A stretch of DNA of 64,000 nt from an uncultured Altererythrobacter sp. (GTDB lineage Bacteria; Pseudomonadota; Alphaproteobacteria; Sphingomonadales; Sphingomonadaceae), in contig CANLLZ010000001.1 in the NCBI GenBank assembly GCA_947492235.1, positions 186,001-250,000 on the forward strand, given 5' to 3'. The translations under genes and the position numbers were made by a program. Under the pieces are notes generated by a model. That model made no database searches and was not told the DNA's origin. It worked only from the letters and a program-made list of their open reading frames with translations. Shown one piece after another: positions 25,113 through 33,956 of this stretch (its first letter is position 1; the number at the start of each line of letters is the position of its first letter).

Positions 25113-26468
25113 ATGGCGTTCGGGACAGGTTTCAGGAATAGGGCCAGCATGGCCGTGATGGCCTCTGCGGCGATGATGCTGGGCAGTGCAGGCCCGCTTG
25201 CCGCGCAGGATGGCCCCTTCGCCGCCGAGGTCTCCGCCGATTACGACAGCCATCTGGAAGACCTGTTCGTCCATTTCCACCAGAACCCCGAGCTCTCCTA
25301 TCTGGAAAGCAATACCGCCGCGCGGATGGCGGTGGAACTGCGCGCTGCCGGTCTGGACGTGACCGAGGGTGTGGGCGGCACCGGCGTGGTCGGCATGCTG
25401 GAGAACGGCGATGGCCCGCTGATCCTGCTGCGCGCCGATATGGACGGGCTGCCCGTGCCGGAGAAGTCTGGCCTGCCCTATGCCTCCACCGCCACGCAAG
25501 TGGGGCAGGATGGCAAGGAATACCCCGTGATGCATGCCTGCGGGCACGATGTGCACATCACCTCGCTGGTCGGCACGGCGCGGCGGCTGGCGGCGATGAA
25601 GGACCAGTGGTCGGGCACGCTGATGTTTATCGTCCAGCCGGCAGAGGAACGCGTTGGCGGGGCGAAGGCGATGATGGCGGACGGCCTGTATGACCGCTTC
25701 GGCAAGCCCGATTATGCGCTGGCCTTCCACGTCACGTCGCTGATGGAAACCGGCAAGCTGTCGGCGGCTGAGGGCATCCAGTATTCCAGCTCCGACTCGC
25801 TCGATATCATGGTGCCGGGCATCGGCGCGCATGGCGCTGCGCCGCATATGGGCCGCGATCCGGTCTATATCGCCTCGCAAATCGTGGTGGCCCTGCAATC
25901 CATCGTCAGCCGCGAGATCATGCCGCTGTCGCCCGCCGTCATCACGGTGGGGTCGTTCCAGGCCGGATCGAAGCACAATATCATTTCCGACCGCGCCGAT
26001 CTGCAAGTGACCGTGCGCTCCAATGACGAGGATACGCGCGCGCAGCTGCTTTCCACCATCGAGCGGGTCGCGGTGAATGTCGGGCGCACGCACGGCCTGC
26101 CGGATGACAAGCTGCCGACCGTGACCCACATCGCGGGCACGCCGGTGACGAACAACGATCCCGATCTTGCGCGCAGGCTGAACGGCACCATGGCGGCGAC
26201 CTTTGGCGAAGACACGTTCCAGCCGTTCCAACAAACCACGATGGGCGCAGAAGACTTCGCCTATTTCGTGACCCGCGAGCAGGGCGTGCCGGGCTACTAC
26301 TTCGCCGTCGGCGGCACCCCGCCCGAGGCCTTCGAAGCCGCAGCCAATGGCGGCCCGCCGGTCCCCAGCCACCACTCGCCCCTCTTCAAGGTGTCGCCGA
26401 GGGAGAGCGTGACACTGGGCACACAGGCGATGATCGCGGCGGTGCTGGAATTGGCTGGGGCGGAGTAG
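25113..26468 (+). CDS. Secreted M20D-type amidohydrolase
   Basis: 451 aa from ATG 25113, with AGGGGA upstream. A signal peptide ends after PLAAQ at about residue 32, so the enzyme is periplasmic. Metal-site blocks are LLRADMDGLP (about 105-114), HACGHDVH (141-148, Cys143 and His145 as ligands) and PAEER (177-181), with a late histidine in VPSHHSP. The order matches M20D amidohydrolases such as hippurate hydrolase and N-acyl amino acid or indole-acetyl-amino acid hydrolases. The substrate is unknown. The next gene starts at the base after its stop. Confidence 0.9.
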   Translation: MAFGTGFRNRASMAVMASAAMMLGSAGPLAAQDGPFAAEVSADYDSHLEDLFVHFHQNPELSYLESNTAARMAVELRAAGLDVTEGVGGTGVVGMLENGDGPLILLRADMDGLPVPEKSGLPYASTATQVGQDGKEYPVMHACGHDVHITSLVGTARRLAAMKDQWSGTLMFIVQPAEERVGGAKAMMADGLYDRFGKPDYALAFHVTSLMETGKLSAAEGIQYSSSDSLDIMVPGIGAHGAAPHMGRDPVYIASQIVVALQSIVSREIMPLSPAVITVGSFQAGSKHNIISDRADLQVTVRSNDEDTRAQLLSTIERVAVNVGRTHGLPDDKLPTVTHIAGTPVTNNDPDLARRLNGTMAATFGEDTFQPFQQTTMGAEDFAYFVTREQGVPGYYFAVGGTPPEAFEAAANGGPPVPSHHSPLFKVSPRESVTLGTQAMIAAVLELAGAE

Positions 26469-27188
26469 TTGCGTCGTCTGCTTGCAGGATTGGGGCTTAT
26501 GGCGTTTGTCGTGGCGCCCGTCTCGGCGGACGAGATCGAGGATGATTATGAGTGGGCTTACACGCTCATCCACTCCGACTTGCCTCTTTATGACTTTGAG
26601 TGGGATGATTTCTGGCCCCGAAGCATCGCGGGCGAGGAGATCATTGCCGGATGTGCATCGCGGATCGCCTTTGGTGACTGGCAATTTATTCCAAATCCGG
26701 CTGACGAATATGGTGGCGACCCAAGCTGGTATCGATTGAGCAATTACGGCGTATTTCATTGCGCGATAAACATTCGGACGGCCTACGAACGCGCCGAACT
26801 CAACGAAGGAGAGTTTTCTCGCGGGTTCTTTGCACGGATCGGACGAGGGAAGCGCGGCAATCAGGAACTGGAGCTTTGGGTGCTGCAGCAGGGAATGGTT
26901 CCTGGAAGCGAATACACGCTTCTGGCTCGTGAACCTGATGACGAGGGGGTGGTTGCTGAGTTCCGAGTGCTGCAGTCGCGCTGCCCCGAAGAAAACCACC
27001 TAGAAGCGCGTAACATGGACATCTGGACTACCAGCTATTGCAAGATCAATGATCGCGCGCAGCTGCTGCGCTTCGCTCGCCAAATGTTGCGCGAGCCAGA
27101 CTTCGGCAGCTTGCAACTCGTCAACGAAGAGAAAGAAGGGTCGGAAGCAGAATTTTCCGACCCTCCCGACGATACCGTAAGCGACTAA
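26469..27188 (+). CDS. Secreted protein of unknown function
   Basis: 239 aa starting at TTG 26469, the very next base after the amidohydrolase stop, so translation is probably coupled. A signal peptide ends after APVSA (residue 20). The mature protein is acidic, with four cysteines (in AGCAS, FHCAI, SRCPE, SYCKI) that could form two disulfides. I recognise no family. It is AT-richer than flanking core genes and lies beside a broken accessory gene, so it may be recently acquired. Confidence 0.65.
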   Translation: MRRLLAGLGLMAFVVAPVSADEIEDDYEWAYTLIHSDLPLYDFEWDDFWPRSIAGEEIIAGCASRIAFGDWQFIPNPADEYGGDPSWYRLSNYGVFHCAINIRTAYERAELNEGEFSRGFFARIGRGKRGNQELELWVLQQGMVPGSEYTLLAREPDDEGVVAEFRVLQSRCPEENHLEARNMDIWTTSYCKINDRAQLLRFARQMLREPDFGSLQLVNEEKEGSEAEFSDPPDDTVSD

Positions 27189-27227
27189 CTCAGTTGCCAC
27201 AGGCGAACCGGGCATGGGTAAGCAAAC

Positions 27228-27602
27228 GTGAGTATGACATTGCTCGCTAAGGATGATGCAGAGCACCGGGTGCCGGAACCGTGGCGTTCGATGTTTCGTG
27301 AGATCGCGAATGCATTCGCCGCAGGTGACTTCGAACTACGAACACATGTCATTGAGGGCGTGGCGCCGGTTCAAGTGTCCACGGCCGCCTTTTTCCGGGA
27401 AAGTGCGCAGTCCTGCGGTGACTAACTCGTCCCGTTGAACGATCGGACTTGGGACCGATCAATCTATCGCTGGATGGATGGTTACTGGCAGTTTCTTGTC
27501 GATCTTACCACGGCGAACGAACCGGTAAGCGATTTAGCTCTTCTGGCGACCTTGGACGAGACAAACAGCCAACTGCGGCTCGAGTCAGTGCACATGCCTT
27601 AG
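27228..27602 (+). pseudogene. DUF7668-like gene with an in-frame stop
   Basis: A 124-codon frame runs from GTG 27228 to TAG 27600-27602, interrupted once by TAA at 27423-27425 with no change of frame. Before the stop it reads PEPWRSMFREIANAF...GVAPV; after it LVPLNDRTWDRSIYRWMDG and YWQFLVDLTT. From memory of the family, DUF7668 proteins contain these blocks joined directly, with PE.WR near the start and a GYW-type block. The TAA therefore replaces one residue. This is a disabled copy, or a sequencing error; the true protein would be about 124 aa. DUF7668 members are often found near toxin or immunity genes, which is an inference here. Confidence 0.65.
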
Positions 27603-27630
27603 CTTGTGGCGCCGGTCGCCAACGCACAAA

Positions 27631-27661
27631 CAAAAAGGGCGGCGAGCATAGCCCACCGCCC
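27631..27661 (-). terminator. Terminator of rpoH
   Basis: On the minus strand GGGCGG and CCGCCC arms surround a 13-base middle and are followed by TTTTTG. It lies 23 bases after the rpoH stop. Confidence 0.8.
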
Positions 27662-27683
27662 CCTTCATTCTGAATATCTCAGC

Positions 27684-28595
27684 CTAAGCCGCCGCAGGCG
27701 CACCGAGCAGCCGCTCGCCAGCAATCGTCTTCATCGCCTTCTGCAGCTTCTCGAACGCGCGGACTTCGATCTGGCGGATGCGTTCGCGTGACACATCGTA
27801 GACCTTGGAGAGTTCCTCCAGCGTCTGCGGCTTTTCGGTCAGGCGGCGTTCGGTCAGGATATGCTGTTCACGCTCGTTCAGCGCGTCCATCGCCTCGGTC
27901 AGCATTTCATGCCGCACTTCGGCTTCCTGCGCCTCGGCGACCGTTTCGTCCTGAAGCGGGCGATCATCGGTCAGCCAGTCGAGCCATTCGCCCGAGCCTT
28001 CCTCGCCATTGCGCATGCTGACATTGAGCGACCCGTCGCCGCCCATCATCATCCGGCGGTTCATGTTGATCACTTCCTGCTCGGGCACGCCGAGGTCGGT
28101 GGCAATCTTGGTCACATCATCGGGATGAAGGTCGGAATCCTCATACGCGTCGAGGTTCTTCTTCATCCGGCGCAGGTTGAAGAACAGCTTCTTCTGCGCG
28201 GCGGTGGTGCCCATTTTAACAAGGCTCCAGCTGCGCAGGATAAATTCCTGCATGCTCGCCTTGATCCACCACATGGCATAGGTCGCGAGGCGGAAGCCGC
28301 GATCGGCTTCGAACTTCTTCACGCCCTGCATCAGGCCGACATTGCCTTCGGAAATGAGATCGCTGACCGGCAGGCCATATCCGCGGTATCCCATGGCGAT
28401 TTTCGCCACGAGCCGCAGATGCGATGTGACGAGCTGCGCCGCCGCATCGGGATCTTCATGCTCCTCGTACCTTTTGGCGAGCATATATTCCTGCTCTGCG
28501 GTCAGTACGGGGTATTTCTTGATTTCGGAGAGATAGCGGTTGAGGCTCTGCTCCCCGCCCAGGGCAGGGATCGAAACTGCTTTGGATTTACTCAC
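27684..28595 (-). CDS. rpoH: Heat-shock sigma factor RpoH
   Basis: 303 aa. Sigma region 2 (LRLVAKIAMGYRGYGLPVSDLISEGNVGLM, key part SDLISEGNVGLM) and the -10 recognition segment (YAMWWIKASMQEFI) are intact. The RpoH box QKKLFFNLR identifies the subgroup and separates it from RpoD. Region 4 ends with VSRERIRQIEVRAFEKL, the -35 contact helix. RpoH directs heat-shock transcription, including clpP-type genes found elsewhere in this window. It is monocistronic and ends in a strong terminator. Confidence 0.96.
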   Translation of the reverse strand: MSKSKAVSIPALGGEQSLNRYLSEIKKYPVLTAEQEYMLAKRYEEHEDPDAAAQLVTSHLRLVAKIAMGYRGYGLPVSDLISEGNVGLMQGVKKFEADRGFRLATYAMWWIKASMQEFILRSWSLVKMGTTAAQKKLFFNLRRMKKNLDAYEDSDLHPDDVTKIATDLGVPEQEVINMNRRMMMGGDGSLNVSMRNGEEGSGEWLDWLTDDRPLQDETVAEAQEAEVRHEMLTEAMDALNEREQHILTERRLTEKPQTLEELSKVYDVSRERIRQIEVRAFEKLQKAMKTIAGERLLGAPAAA

Positions 28596-28717
28596 GTCGT
28601 TTTGACCTTTCTAGCGTCGACCACTCGGCCCGGACCCCTGCTGGGCATCCGGACAATCGGGCCACTTGGTTACATATAGAGAGAACCGACGCCGATTTGC
28701 AGTGTTCTTCGTCGATT

Positions 28718-29662
28718 TCAACGTGCGGTTTCGTCGATTAGTTCCGCCATGTCGGGCGGTAAGGGGGCCTCGAAACTCACCTGTTTGCCAGTGGCGGGGT
28801 GAACAAAGCCCAAAGTGGCGGCGTGCAAGGCCTGTCGGGCGAAACCCAAACGTTGGAGAAGAGGGCGCAAACCCTTGGGATCCTTTCCATAAGTTGGATC
28901 TCCTAATAGCGGATGACCGATTGATGCACAGTGAACACGCACCTGGTGTGTGCGCCCCGTTTCCAGCCGGCATTCAATGAGTGTGCAGTGGGCAAGCAAT
29001 TCTATTGTCTTGAAATGGGTCACCGCATGTTTGCCGCGCGTCGAATCTTCACGCAGCACGGCCATTTTCTTGCGATTGCCCACGCTGCGGCCCAGGATCG
29101 TGTCGATGGTGCCGGATAGGGGATTCGGCCTGCCTGCGCATATGGCGAGATAGCGCCGCTCGATCGAATGCTCGGCAAATTGCACCGCCAGCCCCTCATG
29201 CGCGGCGTCGGTTTTGGCGACGACCAGCAGGCCGGAGGTGTCTTTGTCGATCCGGTGGACGATGCCGGGCCGGGCGACGCCGTTGATGCCCGAAAGACTG
29301 TCGCCGCAATGATGCAGCAGCGCATTGACCAGCGTGCCGTCCATATTGCCTGCGGCCGGGTGGACGACCATTCCGGCGGGCTTGTTGACCACCAGCAGAT
29401 GCGCATCCTCGAACACGATATCGAGCGGGATGTCCTGCGGCTGGGCTTCCGGCGCGGAGAGGGCGGGCAGGGTGATGGTAAAATGCGCCCCCGCCTGCAT
29501 CTTGGCGGACGGGTTGGTGACTACTGTCTTGCCCACCACCACCGCGCCCGCCGCCATCAGCGTCTTAACCCGCTCGCGCGACAATCCACTCGCCTCGGCC
29601 AGCGACTTGTCGATCCGGCCAGCGGAGGGGAGGGTTCCGGTGATGGTTTCAGGCGCGGACAT
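28718..29662 (-). CDS. rluD: Ribosomal 23S pseudouridine synthase RluD-type
   Basis: 314 aa from ATG 29662; an earlier TTG six codons upstream is less likely. An S4-like RNA-binding domain covers residues about 10-75. The catalytic core carries HRIDKDTSGLLVVAK with the essential Asp, and the RluA-family block GRTHQVRVH later. RluD modifies helix 69 of 23S rRNA. The start lies 17 bases from the divergent M67 peptidase start at 29680, so the two promoters must overlap. Confidence 0.9.
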   Translation of the reverse strand: MSAPETITGTLPSAGRIDKSLAEASGLSRERVKTLMAAGAVVVGKTVVTNPSAKMQAGAHFTITLPALSAPEAQPQDIPLDIVFEDAHLLVVNKPAGMVVHPAAGNMDGTLVNALLHHCGDSLSGINGVARPGIVHRIDKDTSGLLVVAKTDAAHEGLAVQFAEHSIERRYLAICAGRPNPLSGTIDTILGRSVGNRKKMAVLREDSTRGKHAVTHFKTIELLAHCTLIECRLETGRTHQVRVHCASIGHPLLGDPTYGKDPKGLRPLLQRLGFARQALHAATLGFVHPATGKQVSFEAPLPPDMAELIDETAR

Positions 29663-29679
29663 GCTAAGGGTCTTGGGCA

Positions 29680-30075
29680 ATGTCAGTCGAAGTCACAAGC
29701 GCCCTTATCGCCCAATTGATTGCGGAGGCCCGCTCCGCCGACCCCAACGAATGCTGCGGGATGTTGCTGGGCGAGGGCGACCGCGTCACCGCCATCCAGC
29801 TCGCAGACAACGTCCATCCCACGCCTGCCACCCATTTCGAGATCGATCCGCAGGCGCTAATCGATGCGCACCGCGCGGCGCGGGCGGGCGGGCCGCAGGT
29901 TTTGGGCTATTACCACTCGCATCCGTCCGGCCCGCCGGAGCCTTCCGCGACCGACCGTCGCAGCGCATCGGGCGATGGGCGGATATGGGCAATCATTGCG
30001 GGCGAGGAGGTGCGGTTCTGGCGCGATATGCCCGGTCGCTTGGAAGCGCTTTCCTACTCCATTCAGGACGGCTAG
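29680..30075 (+). CDS. M67 (JAMM) family metallopeptidase
   Basis: 131 aa, a single Mov34/MPN domain. The JAMM site is complete: Glu24 in PNECCGMLLG, then His79, His81, Ser89 and Asp92 in HSHPSGPPEPSATD. Bacterial members remove C-terminal extensions from ubiquitin-like sulfur carriers (ThiS/MoaD type) or cleave isopeptide bonds. No sulfur-carrier or E1-like gene is nearby. The gene is divergent from rluD, 17 bases apart. Confidence 0.88.
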   Translation: MSVEVTSALIAQLIAEARSADPNECCGMLLGEGDRVTAIQLADNVHPTPATHFEIDPQALIDAHRAARAGGPQVLGYYHSHPSGPPEPSATDRRSASGDGRIWAIIAGEEVRFWRDMPGRLEALSYSIQDG

Positions 30076-30190
30076 TGTCACGCGGCAGCAATTGGTCGGG
30101 GGGCGAATTCCGGTGTTTTCCAAAGTAATGTGTCAACCTGTCGTGGCCATGCTATTCTTCATTAAATCAACGACTTGATGAAATTTCGTT

Positions 30191-30221
30191 GCTTGACAGG
30201 GTGTCAAAAATGTCAAGCAAA
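30191..30221 (+). promoter_or_regulatory. Tripartite TGTCAA element upstream of chpT
   Basis: Three blocks are spaced GCTTGACA-GG-GTGTCAAAA-AT-GTCAAGCAAA. The outer blocks form an inverted repeat (GCTTGAC/GTCAAGC). The same three blocks, in the same order and orientation to the gene, occur before queE. It ends 32 bases before the chpT ATG. It is a likely regulator-binding site; the protein is unknown. Confidence 0.55.
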
Positions 30222-30253
30222 TCCAACACTCAAAAGGGCTTAAATCGATCGTC

Positions 30254-30913
30254 ATGACCCAACCCGATCCCGTCGAACTGGCCAGCATGCTGTGTTCCCG
30301 CCTGTGTCACGATCTGCTTAGCCCGGTTGGCGCGATGACCAACGGGCTGGAATTGCTGGCCGACGAAACCGACCCGGAAATGCGCGACCGGTGTCTCGAA
30401 CTGCTGGCCCAAAGCGCCAAGACGAGCGCCGATAAGTTGAAATTCTTCCGGCTGGCGTTCGGCGCGGCTGGCGGTTTTGGCGACCGTGTGCCGATGGAGG
30501 AACCCAAGGCGGCAATCGATGCGCTGGTTGGAGATAACAAGCGGATCGAGGTCAAATGGGCGCTCGCCGTGGACAGCCTGCCCAAACCGGCGGTGAAGGT
30601 GCTGCTCAACCTGTCGCACATTGCGCTCGACGCATTGGTGCGGGGCGGCACGCTGGATATCGGGGCGGAGCGCAACAATGGCGCGAGCGAGATTGTGGTG
30701 CGAGCGGCGGGCCAGAAGATCGCTTTCGACGACACGATCGGCCTCGCTCTGCAGGGCGATCTGAACCCTGCCGAACTCTCGGGCCGCACCGCGCCTGCGT
30801 GGATGGTGGGCGCTCTGGCGGAGAAGGTCGGCGGATCGATCCAGTTTCACCGCAGCGCAGAGACGCTGCTGCTCGGCGCGGTACTGCCGGAAGGCGAAGG
30901 GATGATCGGCTGA
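30254..30913 (+). CDS. chpT: Histidine phosphotransferase ChpT
   Basis: 219 aa. The N-terminal helix has the signature LCSRLCHDLLSPVGAMTNGLELL, with His19 as the phospho-accepting residue (key part CHDLLSPVGA). The remainder is the degenerate HATPase-like fold of ChpT. In Caulobacter and relatives ChpT passes phosphate from CckA to CtrA and CpdR, coupling the cell cycle to development. An unusual three-block TGTCAA element lies upstream. The stop overlaps the amidase start by one base (TGATG), so the two genes are translated together. Confidence 0.9.
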   Translation: MTQPDPVELASMLCSRLCHDLLSPVGAMTNGLELLADETDPEMRDRCLELLAQSAKTSADKLKFFRLAFGAAGGFGDRVPMEEPKAAIDALVGDNKRIEVKWALAVDSLPKPAVKVLLNLSHIALDALVRGGTLDIGAERNNGASEIVVRAAGQKIAFDDTIGLALQGDLNPAELSGRTAPAWMVGALAEKVGGSIQFHRSAETLLLGAVLPEGEGMIG

Positions 30914-31641
30914 TGGCGGATAACGGGCAAGGGGCGGGCGACGAGCTGGTCCACCGCGAATGCCTCTCCCCCAATTGCAACGAGCGCACGCTGCCGATCT
31001 CCATGCTGGTGATCCACTACACCGAGATGGAGAATGCGGCTGTAGCTATCGACCGGCTGTGCGACCCGGAGGCGCAGGTCAGCGCGCATTATCTGATTTC
31101 GGAAGAGGGCGAAGTCACCCGTCTGGTGCCCGAGGAAAAGCGCGCCTGGCATGCGGGGCAATCCTATTGGCGCGGGCACAAGGACGTAAACTCGGCCAGC
31201 ATCGGGATCGAGCTGGATCACCCCGGCCACGCACTGGGTTACCGCGAATTCACCGATGCCCAGTTCGAGGCACTGGTCCCGCTGGTGGCGCGCATCGTGA
31301 AAGAACACGATATTCCGCGTGCGAACGTGATCGGCCATTCCGATGTGGCGCCGGCGCGCAAAATCGACCCGGGCGAGCTCTTTCCGTGGGACCGTCTGGC
31401 GGAATACGGCCTGTGTCTGGCAAAGCCGGAGCAGTTGGAGAAGGGCGATCCGTTTGATAATGACGCGGCGTTCTACCTCGCGCTGGAACGGTTCGGATAC
31501 GACATTACAGACGGGCACAAGGCGGTGGAAGCCTTCCAGCGCCGCTGGCGCCCGGAACGGATCGACGGCGTGATCGACCTGCAAATCCGCGCGATCCTGT
31601 TCCAGCTGCTGCTGGACCGTGACAGGGGCGTCACGCGGTGA
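30913..31641 (+). CDS. AmpD-type N-acetylmuramoyl-L-alanine amidase
   Basis: 242 aa from ATG 30913. Zinc ligands are His35 in VIHYTEM, His142 in GHSDVAPARKIDPG and Asp152 in the same block, as in AmpD. His80 lies in the substrate-facing AWHAGQS motif. There is no signal peptide, so like AmpD it should act in the cytoplasm on recycled anhydro-muropeptides. Residues about 165-240 are a helical C-terminal part resembling a peptidoglycan-binding domain, found in the larger AmiD subgroup. That leaves cellular location uncertain. It is translationally coupled to chpT upstream. Confidence 0.85.
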   Translation: MADNGQGAGDELVHRECLSPNCNERTLPISMLVIHYTEMENAAVAIDRLCDPEAQVSAHYLISEEGEVTRLVPEEKRAWHAGQSYWRGHKDVNSASIGIELDHPGHALGYREFTDAQFEALVPLVARIVKEHDIPRANVIGHSDVAPARKIDPGELFPWDRLAEYGLCLAKPEQLEKGDPFDNDAAFYLALERFGYDITDGHKAVEAFQRRWRPERIDGVIDLQIRAILFQLLLDRDRGVTR

Positions 31642-32561
31642 GCGGCCTTGGCGATCTGCGCTTTGCCAAACCCAGCCTGCCCCTTCGGCTGGCAAGCTGG
31701 GTGGTGTCCAGGGGCAAGCCGATTTTCCCGGAGCGGATCGAGGATGTCGAGCGATTTCTGCACAGTCGCCGTCCGCCGCGCCGGGCCGAAATGCCGGCAA
31801 AATTTGCGCGGCGGTTTCAGGTCGAAACCTCCGAGGTCGAGGGTCAGGAATGCATCACCCTGCACCCGCCCACCGGGCCGGGCGAGCGGCACATCCTCTA
31901 TTTTCACGGCGGCGGTTTTGTCGTGTCGGCGGTGAAACAGCATTGGGATGTTATCGCGGCGCTGGTCGAGAATACTGGCGCGAGTGTGACGGCTGCTTTT
32001 TACAATGTCGTGCCGGAGCACCCTTATGGCGATGCGGAACGCATGGCCGATGCGTTGTTCGCCTCCGCGGCGGAAAACCGGGAACCTGCTGCTATCACTC
32101 TGGCAGGCGACAGCGCAGGCGCGCATATCGCGCTCAGCCTCGCCCTGCGCCTGCGCGACAAGGGTGGCCTTCAGGCGGGCAACCTTGTCCTGTTTTCTCC
32201 ATGGCTCGACGTCACGTTGAAAGACGAAGCAGCGAAGGCAATCGAGCCGTACGACATCATGCTCAAGGTCGGCCCCATCCGCGAGCTGGGCCGCATCTGG
32301 GCTGGCGATCGCGATCCGTTGAGCCCGCAATGCAGCCCGCTCTATGCCGATCTGACGGATTTGCCGCCAACAGCGATCTTTATCGGACACCATGACGTTT
32401 TCCTTCCCGATTGCCGGACATTCGCGGGCCGGATGAAACAGGCGGGCAGGCACGTAGAATTGTACGAATATGCAGGCGCACCGCATGTCTTCATGGCTTT
32501 GGCAGCAACCCGTGAGGCGAAGGATGTGTTTGCTCTGGTTGCCCGTTTTGTGGATCGTTAG
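31638..32561 (+). CDS. Alpha/beta hydrolase, hormone-sensitive lipase type
   Basis: 307 aa from GTG 31638, overlapping the amidase stop by four bases. The oxyanion motif HGGGF (90-94) and nucleophile motif GDSAG with Ser159 are the HSL-family marks. Late residues include DVFLPD (acid) and a His in GAPHVF. There is no signal peptide. Such esterases cut short-chain acyl esters. Coupling to an amidase suggests a wall- or envelope-linked substrate, but that is inference. Confidence 0.88.
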   Translation: MSGLGDLRFAKPSLPLRLASWVVSRGKPIFPERIEDVERFLHSRRPPRRAEMPAKFARRFQVETSEVEGQECITLHPPTGPGERHILYFHGGGFVVSAVKQHWDVIAALVENTGASVTAAFYNVVPEHPYGDAERMADALFASAAENREPAAITLAGDSAGAHIALSLALRLRDKGGLQAGNLVLFSPWLDVTLKDEAAKAIEPYDIMLKVGPIRELGRIWAGDRDPLSPQCSPLYADLTDLPPTAIFIGHHDVFLPDCRTFAGRMKQAGRHVELYEYAGAPHVFMALAATREAKDVFALVARFVDR

Positions 32562-32735
32562 AACGGGAAGACCGGCGAGAGCCTGGGCGGAAACCGCACG
32601 GCACCCTTGAGCCGATGACACAAGATTTTACTTCGCCCCACAGTTGCAGTTAATCTTCTCTGCCGGAAACGGCGCTGAGCGACATCCGGCGGAATCGTGC
32701 CCGCCGGGTGCCGCACAAAATAAGGGGGAAGTATC

Positions 32736-33458
32736 ATGTTTCGCAAATTGTCTGCCGAGCTATTCGGCACATTCTGGCTGGTCTTCGGGGGCTGCGGTTC
32801 GGCGGTCTTGGCGGCCGGATTTCCGGAGCTCGGCATCGGCTTTGTCGGCGTATCGCTGGCCTTTGGCCTGACGGTCATGACCATGGCCTATGCGGTTGGC
32901 GGGATTTCCGGCGGCCATTTCAATCCGGCGGTGTCGCTGGGTCTGGCTGTTGGGGGCCGGTTCTCGTGGGCCGAGCTGGTGCCTTACTGGGTCGCGCAGG
33001 TGCTGGGCGCCTTCATTGCGTCGGGCATCTTGTTCGTGATCGCCAGCGGCGCGCCCGATTTCAGCGCGGGCGGCTTTGCGTCTAACGGCTTTGGTGACCT
33101 TTCGCCGGGCGGCTATTCGATGACTGCCGTGCTGATTGCAGAAATCGTCCTGACGGCGATGTTCCTGATCATCATTCTGGGTTCGACATCGCCAGTTGCC
33201 CCGGCAGGGTTTGCGCCGATTGCCATCGGTCTGGGCCTGACACTGATCCACCTGATCTCCATTCCCGTCAGCAACACCTCGGTCAATCCGGCCCGCTCCA
33301 CCGGTGTGGCGTTCTATGCCGAAACCGCAGCGGTCGGTCAGGTCTGGCTGTTCTGGGTCGCTCCGCTGATCGGCGCGGCGCTGGGCGCGGTTATCTGGCG
33401 CTTCGTATTGTCGCCTGATGAATCGCTGGAAGGCATTGGCGGCGAAGGCGAAGCCTGA
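32736..33458 (+). CDS. aqpZ: Aquaporin Z
   Basis: 240 aa with six membrane helices. Both NPA loops are present: GGHFNPAVS (NPA 63-65) and SVNPARS (NPAR 184-187). His174 and the following Arg match the water-selective filter of AqpZ rather than the glycerol facilitators. Start ATG 32736 follows AGGGGG. It conducts water across the inner membrane. A very strong hairpin follows before rnpB. Confidence 0.93.
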   Translation: MFRKLSAELFGTFWLVFGGCGSAVLAAGFPELGIGFVGVSLAFGLTVMTMAYAVGGISGGHFNPAVSLGLAVGGRFSWAELVPYWVAQVLGAFIASGILFVIASGAPDFSAGGFASNGFGDLSPGGYSMTAVLIAEIVLTAMFLIIILGSTSPVAPAGFAPIAIGLGLTLIHLISIPVSNTSVNPARSTGVAFYAETAAVGQVWLFWVAPLIGAALGAVIWRFVLSPDESLEGIGGEGEA

Positions 33459-33471
33459 GCTTGCAACTCTT

Positions 33472-33506
33472 GCGCGGCACCGGCTTCCCAATGGCCGGTG
33501 CCGCGC
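33472..33506 (+). terminator. 13-bp perfect hairpin between aqpZ and rnpB
   Basis: GCGCGGCACCGGC pairs perfectly with GCCGGTGCCGCGC around a nine-base loop. No T tract follows, so it is probably a hairpin-dependent stop or processing site for aqpZ mRNA. Confidence 0.55.
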
Positions 33507-33519
33507 CTATATCCTGCCG

Positions 33520-33913
<394 letters not shown>

Positions 33914-33956
33914 TTTCCTCTGTCCTACAGACCGTCGATAGGGTTACAGGATAGCT

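Noticed and set aside
25005-26999. A 664-codon frame antisense to the M20 gene
   Set aside because: The plus-strand enzyme has all metal motifs; the antisense product is low-complexity.
27423-27425. Possible recoding at the TAA
   Set aside because: TAA is not used for selenocysteine or pyrrolysine, and no slippery site or shift is needed because the frame does not change.
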